Origin: Punctularia strigosozonata HHB-11173 SS5
Taxonomy: Eukaryota; Basidiomycota; Agaricomycetes; Corticiales; Punctulariaceae
Length of the DNA stretch: 64,000 bases
Direction: 5' to 3'
Assembly (NCBI RefSeq): GCF_000264995.1
Contig: NW_006767434.1
Coordinates: 2,196,004-2,260,003, forward strand
Shown in pieces: positions 12,949-25,362 of the stretch. The position numbers and the translations under genes are program-made. Under the pieces are notes generated by a model that was given only the letters and a program-made list of their open reading frames with translations, was not told where the DNA came from and did not search any database. Every line of letters starts with the position of its first letter. Position 1 is the stretch's first letter.

Positions 12949-15684
12949 ATGGCATCCCTCAAGCCAATCCTGAATTCGCTCCTGCGATCGCTGCCACCAG
13001 GCCCTATCGACAAGGCGGCACTCGACTCGCTTGTTCGTGACACGCTTTCACAGGCGGACGCAAAATCGAGCCCGGAGAACCGCAAAACACAATGGGAGTA
13101 CCTACTCAAAGAGCAAGTCCTAACATTGGCTGTGCGTATCGATTTTCGTTCGTGGTTTTGATATTGGTCATGAATCAGTAATCAGTCAAACGAAGGAGGG
13201 GCTTTGGACGACCCTGACACAACGTATTACGACCAACTCCGAGACATGCTTGATGTGGTACTAACATTCACTGAACAAGGCAAGTTCGAACCATGCGCCA
13301 CTCGAGCATACATAGTGCTAATGAACAGCAGATGCATGCGACCCGACTTTCCCGTTTACTACTCTGCAAGATCTCATTGAGACACACACCATCGCCTCCT
13401 GCTCTCACCTCTTCTCCTGGATCGAGTCTCGTGCGAACCGTCTCACTGCCGGAATGGTGCCACAGAAGGGGAAGGCGCTCGTCCTCCTCCGAATGCTTAA
13501 TGACCTTTTGCGCCGACTCTCGAAGATGGGCGACGCCACGGTGTTCTGTGGTAGAATATTGTCGTTCTTAAGTGCCGTGTTCCCGTTGGGCGAGCGTAGT
13601 GGCGTGAACCTCAGAGGAGAATATGGGCCGACATGGGAGGGTGTGATGGAGGCGGTAGTGAAGGAAGACGGCAGTTCAGGGGGGATGGACGTTGACGAGA
13701 AGATGAAGCCACCGGAGAACGCACTGGGCGAGCCAGGGGATACCAAAATGCAGGTGGATGAAGAAAACCCTTCTCCGTCCAAATCATCCTCAGGATCCGA
13801 TGGTGGGTGACCGGTATTCATGATAAACTGGGACGTGCTAACATAAGACGTCGTCCCAGACTTCTACTCGACATTCTGGTTCCTACAATTACCGTTCTCC
13901 AAACCCCCAGTGTTCGCGGAACCAGGGATGTTCGCCCGCTTCAAGACCGCCGTGAATAAGGTTCTTCCCGTGATCCACGAGGCGAATGCGAAGGAGCGCC
14001 TCTTGATAGGCAGCAGCAGCAAAACGCATGCTGCTGCAGTGAAGTCCCAAGTAACTCCAAAGCGGAAGCGTGATGCGATCGACACGGACGGAGATGAGGA
14101 AGATGTTGGGACCAACGACTACTTCTTCGCTAAGTTCCTGACGAGCCCTGAACTTTTAGATCTAGAGGTTGGTTGTCCTGCTTTTGGGGCAAGACAGCGT
14201 TCATCGTCGCCTTGTTGTAGATTGCAGACAGTCACTTCCGACGACAATTCCTCTTTCAACTCCTCATTCTCCTTCAACACCTTCAGACTTTCACTAGAAA
14301 CGCCAAGGCTGCCTGGTATACGCCACGAAATCGTTCATTGCAGATGGATTTCACACTGGAGACCGCAGGCATGTCTTCACGTACTCTATCCCTGGCAGCG
14401 ATCCCTGATGTCCTATTATAGATCCGAATGTGAAGGGGAAGTCTGCGAGTGATCTCCAATGGGTCTCGGAGACTATGCACAAAGCTATTGACGAGCTGCG
14501 CCAGACAGCTCCCAATGGGCGTGGATTTTCAGACACAGTTCGAGTGATACTGGAGCGTGAACGGAACTGGGTAAGGTGGAAGAACGAATTGTGCGCACCA
14601 TTTGATCGGGAACCATGGGCGCAAGAGATAGAAGAGGAAACGGAGGATGACTCGAAGGAGAGGAAAAGGCGGCGCGTCGGGCTTGAGGAAGCCACGGCAG
14701 GGGCGAGGAAGAAGATGCAAGAGGATCCACCTGAATGGCCCCATGCTCTTGGCTCGGAGGCGCTGACAGAGATCTGGGAGATGGGATACAGGGACTTAGA
14801 CGATCTCCAACGACCTTTCCAGTCAGTTCTTATCATCCTTCGCCTCTGCCATCGATTGACGTTGATCATTACAGTCCTGACGACCCGAAAGTATACGCAA
14901 AAAGGATACAAATGGTGGACAAGCGGATCGAGATGCGGAAAAAGCAATTGGAGGCTCGAGCAGAGCAAGAAGCGCGAGAACTGGCAAAGGTCCTCCCCGC
15001 GATAGCACCAATACCCGCCGCTTCGCCGACACATGCACCGTCTCCCGCCCCCGCGTCCACGAGCCAGACTTCTTCCGCGCCTGCTTCCCAGCAAACAGAC
15101 GTACAGATGTCCGAGCCCATTCCGCAGTCCACGGCTCATCTTGCCGCGACAAGCCCACCTCTACACCCGTCTCTCCCGGCCAAACCCGGTACATTGACCG
15201 TGCCCACAGCGCCACCCAAACCTGCGGTATCAACACCTACTGTAGAGGTACCACCGCCCGCGCCTGTTCCATCTCCTGTGATTGCTGTACCGGTAACGGC
15301 AACGCCCACGGTAGAAACCAAGCAAGAAACCCCCAAACCGGACCCCAAGTTCTCCTCGGATTCGCAGCTGGCAGCGTTGGAACAAGTACGAAATTTCATG
15401 CCCTTGCATACGAGAGCGCTGAACGTGTTCTTCCATGACTGTAGTCCAAGCAACGCTGGGCATGGCTCGCGTTGCGTGGTTCTCGAGACACCCACTTGGC
15501 ACACTTCGCTAAGATCGGGACAGGAGATGTTCTCGCGCTGGTCGCAGAGATCGAAAAGTCTGTTGAGAAAGAAAAGGAGGCAAAAGACATAGCCGAGAGG
15601 AGACCAGAAGGCGGGGCGAGCATTGCTGGGGAGGAGAGGGATGTGGGCAGCCCGGCCACTGTTGTGCCCGAGGTAGCAGGATAG
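12949..15684 (+). CDS. HPR1: THO complex subunit 1 (Hpr1/THOC1)
   Basis: Core subunit of THO/TREX, which couples transcription elongation to mRNA export and limits R-loops. Eight exons (12949-13131, 13186-13279, 13332-13802, 13848-14167, 14221-14368, 14422-14821, 14875-15385, 15451-15684) give 786 residues. Recognisable blocks are [29 protein letters not shown], then [17 protein letters not shown], then [20 protein letters not shown], then [16 protein letters not shown], then the C-terminal [13 protein letters not shown] and [10 protein letters not shown] Pro/Ala/Thr-rich low-complexity linker (about residues 590-705) precedes the last block. Two introns are GC-AG: 13280-13331 (donor G|GCAAGT) and 14369-14421 (donor G|GCATGT). 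Using a GT nearby breaks the frame in the second case. Confidence 0.87.
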
Positions 15685-16001
15685 GGGACGGACAAAGGGT
15701 GTTTTTACTAGCATTATTAATGCATCGTCGATACACCTGTTATAATGGACGATGCACTCCGTGTTGTACCGGCTAGCAATTTACCGGCCACGCTCCCTCT
15801 TCCCGGAATTGCGGCAATGGTTACGCGGTGTGGAACTGCTCCGGTATCAGAAAGCAGTGAGCTCCTATCAGCCGGAACCGGAACCGAGACTCAGCAGCAT
15901 GCACACACTGCGGGCGACGACGAATGCGTTATGCCGCTCCAATATAACATGGAATCGATCGACAGTGTACTGTCTTGGTTCTTCCTCTGTATATTGCCGT
16001 C
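15685..16001. other. intergenic HPR1-ATG26
   Basis: Tandem spacer of 317 bp; nothing else recognised. It must hold the HPR1 3' end and the ATG26 promoter. Confidence 0.5.
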
Positions 16002-19000
16002 ATGGCCTCGCACACGCGACGGTTGACAGACGACTCCAGTAACCCGCACTTAGGCTTCTCTCAAGCGCAACCCCCGCTGTCTCAACTCTTTCAGGATGCC
16101 GCTCTCTATAACCGGGTTTTACATTCGGATGGCCGGAAGTCCTATGATCTATCGCCTACAATGTTGGACAGAAATGAGTCTGTCGTTAGCTTCGCGGAGC
16201 TCGTGGGGCAAGATCTCGATGAAGGAGAAAAGACTGCTAGCGGACGATTCGCGCAATTCGCGGCAGCCGACTGGCTTTCGGACGACGAAGAGGAAACGGG
16301 AGAGCCAGAGTCCTATGAAGACGATGATGGGCTTGAAAACTCCACCACATCGTCACCTCCGTCTACCCCGGTTCCCGATCGAAGTTCCGAGGTAGCCGAT
16401 TCAGGATACGGTACCGTCAATGAGGAAGATGCAGCGAGCTCTGAGGAGCACAGACTGACACCTGAAGAGATAGTGGATGTACTAGTGCAGGAGTTCGGAT
16501 CGCTGACAGAGGGGAACGAAGAGGAACACTTGATCAAGGAAGGGGACGGGGCATTCCTCCAGGATGTTAGCATCTTGGTCTGTCTATTCACCCCTTACTC
16601 GTAATGCATACACCAACATGAATCCATAGGGTGTTCTCCATCTTACATCCCATCGACTTGCATTCCATGCCAGTCTGCTCGCAACACGACCCGACCTCGG
16701 TGCGCAGGACGAGATCATTAAAGCTGGACCGACCCTTGTCCGCCGCAAAGGCCTAGTGCATCGATCGCGAAGGGTGTGGATGGAGCTTTCACATGATACG
16801 GTCAGCTTGTATCCTTCAAGTCGCCCGGAGGACCGTATCAAACCGTTGCGTAGCATATTTCGTGAGTAGCACACGCTCCCATCTCGTTCGGAGCAGACTC
16901 TGACCCGAGTACAGTAAGTTCCATTAAGGACATCAGTCATATTGAAGAAAAGCACCCTCGTTCTATCCGCGTATCGATTGAAGGGATCGATGGCGCTAGG
17001 ATCCTTGAATTTGACACTGAAGAATCTGCCAGGGATTGGAGACGGGAGATGCAAGGTACATTCTTCTCACCCCGATCGTCTCGCTCGCACTAATCTACCT
17101 TCGGAGGTGCTCTGTTTTTGTTCCGTCATCGAAAGCATGCGGATCTAGATCAATCACAACCGGACACGCAGGGCATACGAATGAGCATTCCTCTAGATGC
17201 CATCATCGACTTCAAGGTTCAACCAGCTATCAATGAACACGCGTGGGTTTTGAGTCTAGCCTTTCCTCCAAGTGAGGACAGTACGGGGAGCCTTGCCGAA
17301 ACTGCCAGACCTGACCGACCTCGCGTGATACAATTCGCTACCCTCAAGTCCGGTTTCAGTTTCGACGATATTGGATATTACATCGGAGCCGCAAAATCAC
17401 GACATGCAGGCGACGATACCGTCGGCAGGCTTGCACCAATTGTGGTTGATTTTGGCCCATTAACGTTTCTGGACAACCGCAACCAGCTACAGGAAGCCAC
17501 AGAAGACCCAATGAAGACCAAGGATAGCATCATCAGGAAAGCGCTTGCTTTCGATGCTCACGAGACTATGTGGAGTAAGTGGGATACACGCCACACGCCA
17601 TTCTGACTCTTGTTCACTCGCGTATCCAGCAACCCGCGCTCGGCTTCGGCGTGGTATATGCACCTCCGGTTATTTAGCGGTGGTGAGGCAGTTTATCGGC
17701 TTCTGGAGCAAATCGTGCACCGGCCTGGACGATATATACCGCATCCCTGTTTCAATCGTCAAAAGCGTCAAACCAATCGGCAGCCTCTTCTCAATGCGGG
17801 ATGCCGGACTTGTCATTGAGATCATAGGCCAGGCAGATCTCAAGTTCGACTTTCCATCGGAAGTTATTCGAGATGCTGCTCGTGGGCGCATCTTAGAGGT
17901 CATGGAAGCCGATCTAGAACGCGTCGAGCAATCCCCCTCAAGCCCTTCATCGCCATTACCTCAGGGGCCCGTTCGTCGATCTTCTGTCCAAATGCTGGCA
18001 CCCTTGTCTCGCGCTGTTGCCAAAATCAAGCAGAGCCCTGTTCCGATAGAGGTCCGGGATCGCCTTCCCAAGGTGCTGAACCTCCCGAAGCGATCGCTTT
18101 CGCATATGCCAGCCAAACATTTCGTATGCCTCACTATAGGCAGTCGCGGTGATATACAACCTTATATCGCTCTTTGTCGGGCACTCCGGGATGAAGGACA
18201 CCGAACTACCATCGTTACTCACGAAGAGTTCAAGGAATGGATCGAAAGCTTTGGTATCGAGCACCGGACGGCGGGAGGCGACCCCGGTGCTCTGATGAAA
18301 TTGAGTGTGGAGCACAAAGTGACAATCCTTTCTCTGATTGTGAGGCCGTTTTGCTGAATCAACGAACCGCAGATGTTCTCTCCCCAATTCTTCAAAGAGG
18401 GATTGACGAACGTGAGCATTGATTGTCGTCTTTGATTACAGCGCTATTTTTTCATCGTCCCATTAGTTCCGTGACTGGTTGGACCAACGTATGTGGTGAA
18501 AGGGATCTCAGACTTTCACTTTGTTGACTCCACACAGTACTTTTGGACGCTTGGGCTGCCTGCATAGACGCTGATGTCTTATTGGAGAGCCCGTCGGCCA
18601 TGGCAGGTGTTCACATCGCAGAGGCTTTGTCGATTCCTTATTTTCGCACGTTTACCATGCCATGGACGAAGTGAGTTACATGTTGCGTATTACCCGAATG
18701 CAACACCTAACATACCACATCATCAGGACCAAAGAGTTTCCTCACGCTTTCATTTCTCCCCCGGTTGAAGCACCTACCGCGAACGCTGCATCGTAAGTGA
18801 TCTCAGTACCGTGAACCGTGCACAACATATTGATCCATCTCGGCCCTGTATAGCTATGTTTTGTTCGACAGTGCGTTTATGAGCACCGTGTGGGTCTCCG
18901 CTGACTGACATACGCGCCGCCAGATGTTCTCTGGGCCGCAACGTCGGGACAGATCAACCGTTGGAGACGTGAATCGCTAGGTCTGGCTCCCACGGACATG

Positions 19001-20101
19001 AGCCACCTTGCACAATCCAAGATCCCTTTCATATACAACTTTTCGCAAGCCGTGGTTCCGAAACCCCTTGACTGGGGCGACGCTACAGTGATCTCCGGCT
19101 ACTGGTTCCTCGATGACCCGGATCCTGGTTGGTCGCCTTCGGAGACTCTGTTGCGATTTATCGATAGCGCAAGGAAGGAGAATAAGGCCCTCGTATACAT
19201 AGGGTTCGGAAGCATCACGGTACCTGATCCGGTGGCGATGACTGAGGCCATCGTGCAAGCAGTCGTGAAAAGTACGTGCAATGCATACCTTGTCCAGCTT
19301 GAGGCATCTCAACGTGCGCGCAGGTGGCGTTCGGGCAATCATTTCTAAAGGCTGGTCAGCACGGATGTCGAAAGCCCCAGCCACGGAGGTTGCATTGCCG
19401 GAGCAATGTATGATGGTGTGTATGCTATTGCGTATAATTTTATTTCATTCTGACGAGGATCGCTCGCTAGATAGACAAAGTACCGCATGAGTAAGTTGGC
19501 AAAACTGGTGCTCTCTGACGGACGTTATGAACGACCCTTCATGATCATTTAGTTGGCTCTTCCCACGCATAGACGCAGCACTCCATCACGGTGGTGCAGG
19601 GACTACAGGTGCCAGTCTGCGCGCAGGGATTCCCACATTGATTAAGCCCTGGTTCGGGTGCGTGCTATGCATTGCCCATAGCAAGCCAGAAGTTCAGCGC
19701 TGATGCCCACTTAGGGATCAATATTTCTGGGCCTCTCGCGTGCATAGCATAGGTGTAAGTCCCTCGCGGCTTCATCCGATCATGTACTCATTGTGCTTGG
19801 GCATAGGCTGGAATGAGGGTTAGCCTCCGTGTGAATGAGCTTGCAGACGCGTTCGTCAAGGCGACGACAAGCCGGTAAGGGCGTGTTTAGACCTTACATA
19901 TCATATACTAAAGCCAAACTACAGTAGGATGAAAGAGAAAGCTGCGCTCATTGGACAGCGTATACGTGCTGTACGTGACGTATCGAGTTGATATTACCAT
20001 TCCTCTGACGTCGCATGTAGGAGGACGGGGTGCACGTTGCCATCCAAACCATACGTATGTATATGACTCGAGCAGGACAAGATCGAACTCAGCTACATTA
20101 G
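16002..20101 (+). CDS. ATG26: sterol 3-beta-glucosyltransferase (UGT80/Atg26 type)
   Basis: Transfers glucose from UDP-glucose to ergosterol; in some fungi Atg26 serves pexophagy. Eighteen exons join in frame to 1060 residues: 16002-16577, 16630-16861, 16915-17055, 17107-17574, 17630-18318, 18373-18411, 18467-18488, 18538-18670, 18727-18792, 18854-18870, 18924-19271, 19324-19415, 19471-19490, 19553-19657, 19715-19754, 19807-19874, 19925-19970, 20021-20101. An acidic N-terminus is followed by a GRAM half ([16 protein letters not shown]), a PH domain ([19 protein letters not shown]), a second GRAM half ([21 protein letters not shown]) and, from about residue 635, the GT1 domain ([71 protein letters not shown]). 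Domain order is complete and apparently functional. Several exons in the transferase half are only 17-46 nt. Confidence 0.9.
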
Positions 20102-20232
20102 TCTTGTATATATGTAACAAACTATTTTATAACGATATATATACTCGCGGTAGAAGCGCTATATGTAGAATAATGCACTGAATGGTTGGGGTCATAGAGA
20201 CATTACCCTCGCAATTTTGCTGCTTCCGATAC

Positions 20233-22331
20233 CTATGAGTCGCCGTCAATTCTGTCAAACCAAGTATAGGCCCTTTGCTTGGCAGTCCCCTTTCGCAAAA
20301 CAAGGCCATCATTGTAATCGAAATATCCGAAACCCAGAATTCTGTCGCTCGCCGCCGCGAACTCAACGAGGATCGGGATGCGCTCCGTCACCGGGAATTC
20401 GAATGGTCTGGTGTCGGCTCCATAGCCCTCGGTGAAAAGCTCCGTCATGAATAAGGCGAAGGTCATGTTTCTGTGATGGATCCACTCAGGGCGGAGTATG
20501 GGTGATGGGGCCATGTGGGCATGTGTGGTTCGAGCCCGCTTGAGGGCGGCAACGAGCTGATACTCCGAGCGCTTGGAGGAGGTATTCGCGGAATCCACCG
20601 CATCGAACGTGTGCCTCACTTCGCTGCAATACGTCGACTCGCTGGCAGGCGCGCAGAGTGCGATCCGACCATATCCTAGGTTTTCGTATGTTCCGGCAAA
20701 CTTGGACAGAGGATGAGCGGAATTTCCATCGCCATCAGTCGCCGGCCGGGACCAGACCGGATTTGACGCTGACGACGTCAGTAGTCTACGTCCTCGTCAG
20801 TGGACGGAACGTCAATCGGCTGTCCCCTCATTATTTCTCACCTAGCGGACGTCTCTGTCTCTGGGCCCAGTAGCTTATCGATCACGCGGAGAACGACCGC
20901 ATCATTGAGCCAGTCTAGGTCCTCAGCATTGACGAAGTTGACCGCGCCGAGTCCCAGCGATGGTACGACCACGACGTAGGCATTGAATGCCCTTAAATTG
21001 CCGGCGTGTTGCAAAACCTATGTTGAGGCATATCAGCTGGGATTCTATCCCCGGGGAGGGAAGAACTTGCATCGTGCCCTCTATATGAGAATCGGGTCCA
21101 CCCCAATCCATAGCCCTGGATGGACCGGGTGACCGAACCTCTCCCGTTGATAACGACATATGCAGTGGTAAGATCCTCGAAGATATCTTGAGGAATGACT
21201 GTGACGTTGGCCGATGGACCGAGTCCCTCGCGTAGCAGCATCTCAAGCCATTTTGTCTGTGAACGAGAATCGGGATGAGGATATCGATGCTGGTCGGCAA
21301 ACCGAACGGTGGACTCGCCATGTCGGTGACGCTGGAGATGACCCCTCCTGCGCCCGCTATCAACTTTGCACCCTGATCATCGAAAGGGAACGGGACTCTG
21401 CGGCCGCCTTCTGTCCAGCAGTGAGACAGGTGCGTAGGATCGGCCCGGGACGGGAAGAATGTAGTGACATCCATATTCAATGGCCCAAAGATGCGGGATG
21501 CGACGTAGTCTTCGTAAGACATCCCCGACAACGTTTCCACGATGTGCGAGCCGGTGATATACATCTAGATATCGGGGTCAATTTCCTGCTTGAGGGAGGG
21601 ATACCAGCTTACCGCATTATTATAATGATATTGCTGACGGAGTTCGCGGGTGGGACGTAGGTGTCTGAGCTTTCGTACGATATCCAACGGCGACTCCGAG
21701 GGAGCGTACATGTTGTCATGCCTGCGTAGATGCTGCATGAAGACGCATGCCATTTCGCTTTTCAGAAAAACACGACGGACCTGGGTAAACCCGTAACATG
21801 GGTCAGGAGGTCCTTGATAGTCGCCTCCGACGTCGCCAAGGGATCCGCGAGCTGCCAGTCATCCGGAAAGAGACCCTTCATCTTCGTGTCCCATGTTAAG
21901 CGCGCGACGCCGTCTGGGAGCGCCGTCACGTTTCGACCGGCCGCGAAGTCGTCGATCAGCAAGCCGATCGAGGCGCCCAGGAAGGCTTTCGAGCACGATC
22001 CGATATTGAAAAGCGTCTGGGTGCTCGTCAGCGAGGCGACAACCACGAGGTAGACGGTCCGTTCGCGACATACGTGCGGGTCTGCTTTGTCGCCGTGTTC
22101 GGTCTTGTTGCCCCATGCACCGAACTCGAACTCGGACTGATCATACTCTCCGCCGATTCTGACTATCCCGAGAGTAAGCCCGGCCCTGTGCCCTTCGAGC
22201 TGACTATCGATCCAGTCGGAGAGCTCGGGGGTGATCAACTTCAAGGTATCCGGGCCGTTGTGATTCAGGACCGTCTGGGTGGCACACGCGGACAAAACGA
22301 ACGCGAGGGGCAACGTCCAGGGAGCAAACAT
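20233..22331 (-). CDS. secreted class C beta-lactamase-like serine hydrolase
   Basis: Penicillin-binding-protein/class C beta-lactamase-fold hydrolase, a common secreted family in basidiomycetes with unknown substrate (peptide or ester). Seven minus-strand exons (22331-22074, 22016-21781, 21721-21613, 21564-21319, 21256-21071, 21017-20842, 20785-20233) give 587 residues. A signal peptide is evident (MFAPWTLPLAFVLSACA). The nucleophile motif SCSK is at residues 93-96 inside LFNIGSCSKAFLGASIGLLID. A YNN motif (198-200) follows QQYH, then HIVETLSGMSYEDYVASRIFGPL and GAGGVISSVTDM. Two introns are GC-AG: 21318-21257 (ATG|GCGAGT) and 21070-21018 (GAT|GCAAGT). It ends 131 bp from the convergent ATG26. 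Confidence 0.82.
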
Positions 22332-22813
22332 TGGGTAGGCCGGGTCGAGCTACCTGATGCCAATCGCAAGGTGTTCCGGTGTAAGTATGCCGCTGCAAGG
22401 CGGCTGCGGATGGGGCGTATACTGACTCGCTCGCATAACCGAGGCACGCGAATGAGCATCCCGTTTGCGAATCATGCAGCGGCGCAGCTCATCAACGGAT
22501 CCGTAAGTAGATCATATGGCAAACACGAGACCGACCAGAGCAAAGATTTGAGCGTGGTGCTTCTTCCCACACGACCACAGCTGGGAGAGAGACTCGTTGT
22601 ATTGCATTGTATGATGTATGCCATTCCTTTGTAAAACCGAACCCCGAACTAGACTAACCCTTGATTATGTAACATGCGGGAATCAGCAAGTGACAGCAAC
22701 GACGAACGAGGGGTGCCCGGTATCGGGCGGAGAACACAAGCGACAAACTGGTCTAATATAATCAGGCGAAGAGAGCCACGCCGACTCTAAGCGCGTGCGG
22801 GTAGCCTCTCGTT
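22332..22813. other. intergenic, nothing recognised
   Basis: Spacer of about 0.48 kb between FAD2 and the serine hydrolase, both minus strand. Presumably FAD2 3' UTR and hydrolase promoter. Confidence 0.5.
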
Positions 22814-24283
22814 CTACTTGTCGTTGATCTCGATGCCAGAGTCGCTGGCGCTGTGCTCGGGGTAGAGGGGGCGGCTCGCAGCAAGGCCGTAGGCGTTCTT
22901 GTAGAACACGACGTTGCCCTCGTCCTCAACGAATTTGCACTCGTGCCAGACACGGTAGATCTCCGCCCATCCACCCGCACGACCCTCAAGCTTGATGCCG
23001 GAGCTCTCGAGCTTCTTGCGGAGAGCATAGGTCGCCTCCCACGCGTGGTAGTGCGGGATTTTGCTGGAGACGTGGTGAAGAACGTGCGTCTCCGAGATAC
23101 CGTGGGTGGCGCAGGCGCCGATCCAGGCGCCGATTGCGCCGAGGTCGCCCAAGAGGCTGCGATCGAGAGTGGCGAGCGCACCACGGGGGAAGGTGAACTC
23201 GGGTGCGCGGTAGTGCGGGAGAATGGGGTCGGTGTGCTGGAGAAAGGTGATGAGGACGAGCCAGTGGTTGACCCAGAGGTAGGGAACGAAGTAGACACGG
23301 AACATCTCAGCGAAGCCGCGGGTGTAGCTCCAGGCGACGATGGTCGCGAGCCAGATGAGAACACCGACGTCGGAGAGGATGATCTGACCCCGCTGCTCGG
23401 GCTTGAACATGACCGAGCTCGGCTTGAAGTGGTTCGTGCCCGGGGGGTACCGCCTCTGGCCAGATGCGTTGGTCATGATGTACATGGGCCAGCCGGCGAT
23501 GAGGTAGACGAACGCGCCCCAGGTAGCGCCGATGGGAGAGTCGCCGAGGGCTTCATAAAGCTCTTGCTTGACTTCGTCGACGATGCTAGCGCCGAGGATG
23601 TCCTCTTTCGAGGGGTCGAGAGGAGGCAAAGACCGTTCAGACCGGGTCTTTGGAACCCAAACCTGGTCCTGAGTCATATGGCCGGTGGATGCATGGTGCT
23701 TGGCGTGGGTGATGCGCCATGAGTGGTAGGGAACGCCGAGGCTGTAGCGGGATTAGGCAAGGGATAATGAATGAGGTCATGCTTCGGGGACTCACGCAGA
23801 GTGCAGAACCCATCCTACGGTATTGTTGATGAACTTGGACTCGGAGAACGCCTGGTGACCGCACTCGTGCGCGATGACCCAGAGACCGGTACCGACCAAA
23901 CCAGCGGCGAAGCCGTAGACGGCCCAAAGTGCGACGCGCGCAAGCAGGTAGAGGTAGGGAGACGGGAGGCTGATGTGCTCGGGCGCGATGAGGGGGTCGA
24001 CGTAGGTCACGCCCTTGTAGAAGCACGCCAGGAGGAAGAAGTCCCAGACGCTGAGAGCGGGTCAAACTCTGACGTCGCGTGGCAGAGGCCTGGAAACTTA
24101 CACGTAGAGGGACGACCTGAGCGCGGACCGCTGGAAACAGTGAGCGCTGGAGAGGCAGACGTGTGAGTAGGGGACGCGGACGCAGAGCGGTGGCGCGGCG
24201 TACGGGATGGCGCCGAGGAGGTCCTTGATGGTGAGGTCGGGGATGACGACCTCCTGCTGGCTGATGGTGGTGATGCCCGACAT
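22814..24283 (-). CDS. FAD2: delta-12 fatty acid desaturase (oleate to linoleate)
   Basis: ER membrane di-iron desaturase making linoleate from oleate. Four minus-strand exons (24283-24204, 24146-24102, 24050-23796, 23741-22814) give 435 residues, the usual size. Histidine boxes: HECGHQ (from residue 103), HAKHHASTGH (from about 139) and HVLHH in the C-terminal third, preceded by SET. Other family strings are GAIPAHCFQRSALRSSLYVVWD, VGWVLHSALGVPYHSWR and MTQDQVWVPKTRSE. Long hydrophobic stretches between boxes 2 and 3 fit four membrane helices. The long exon has extreme GC-rich third positions, which leaves a spurious 289-codon frame open on the opposite strand. Expression is probably temperature- and fatty-acid-regulated as in other fungi; no site was identified. 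Confidence 0.93.
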
Positions 24284-25362
24284 GGCCTGCCCTGTCGTGT
24301 CTACGTCGTGGCGGGGAAGGAGGAGGCGGGTCGCGGGTGTCTGAGGCGGTCGAGCAGGCTTTTATGCCAAAATTTGGGGGCCGATCAGAGTTCTTTGTGG
24401 GGCAAGTGTCACCGTCACACGAGTTCCTGGCGAGCGCGCAGCTGCCATTATGATTCCGCGTCGGGGCTCGACCATCATCGGTCTCCAGCGGGAGCACGGC
24501 ACATCCTCGACCCAACATGACCGACGCCAAACCGACGCCGCGGCCAGTTAGTTGCAATCCTGACGCGACGTTGCACGAAGCGTGGTGCAGGAGCACTGCC
24601 CGAACCCGTCCTCGCGGCCTGCTCTCGCGAACAACTCCGCACACCGCTCGACGGCACAATTCGCCCCAACGGAACGCGAGTACACTGTGCCGCCAGGGAA
24701 AAAGACACGAATACCGTGATTGTGTGGTCCGACACCCCTGCAACACCGCTCCGCAGAGCCCCACAATCGATATCAACATTGCGATATCGTGCAGCTAGCG
24801 CATTCCCCTGCTTGGCTTGGCGCACTTGCGAGTGCTCCGCTTCAACGACCACGGAAGAATTCACCAGAAATTTGACTAGATGATATGACTTTTTTTGGCT
24901 TCATTACATACACTTCTCAGGAGAGCAGCCCAATAGTCTGCGCATGATCGCAAACTTTGGTCCCCGATCGCCTCGTGGTTGAGAGTCGATGCCGGTTCGA
25001 CCAGTTGGGCTGCCTTGGATATAAGACCGATGGCCACGGCTAGACTTCCTGATGCTTGGGAACGATAAGATGAAAGCACGCAACTTCCAAGAACGCCTGA
25101 AAGCTTTGATGAACGAGGTCCCGATTCTGTGGTGGCTCACGTCTGACGGTCTGGGCCACCCATCCAAAGCAAATGTGCGAATAGACGACCAAGCGCGGGT
25201 AAGTCAAGCACTCTCTGATCGCACGAAAGTGAAGGCCGTGAAAGGATATCGAGGTTGGAAAATGCACGTGATCGCGTTCGTCCATGAGGCCGATGTTGAA
25301 AGAAACGACCGCCGTCGCTCACCCCCACACTTGTAGCCATCGCCGTGGTCGTCGCGCGGCCC
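24284..25362. promoter_or_regulatory. divergent FAD2 / MPS1 intergenic region
   Basis: The two genes start on opposite strands 1.08 kb apart, so both promoters lie here. No coding frame with family resemblance and no clear TATA box were found. Confidence 0.45.

Noticed and set aside
14351-15139. 262-codon minus-strand frame opposite HPR1
   Set aside because: It overlaps conserved HPR1 exons on the other strand and is Ser/Arg-rich with no recognisable domain.
22853-23722. 289-codon open frame on the plus strand opposite FAD2
   Set aside because: It is the mirror of the FAD2 long exon; GC-rich third codon positions remove stops on the other strand. Its sequence is low-complexity (E/D/V/G-rich) with no family resemblance.
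23637-24779. 380-codon minus-strand frame across FAD2 introns and promoter
   Set aside because: It reads FAD2 exons in the wrong frame and through splice borders; the product is Arg/Pro/His-rich without motifs.
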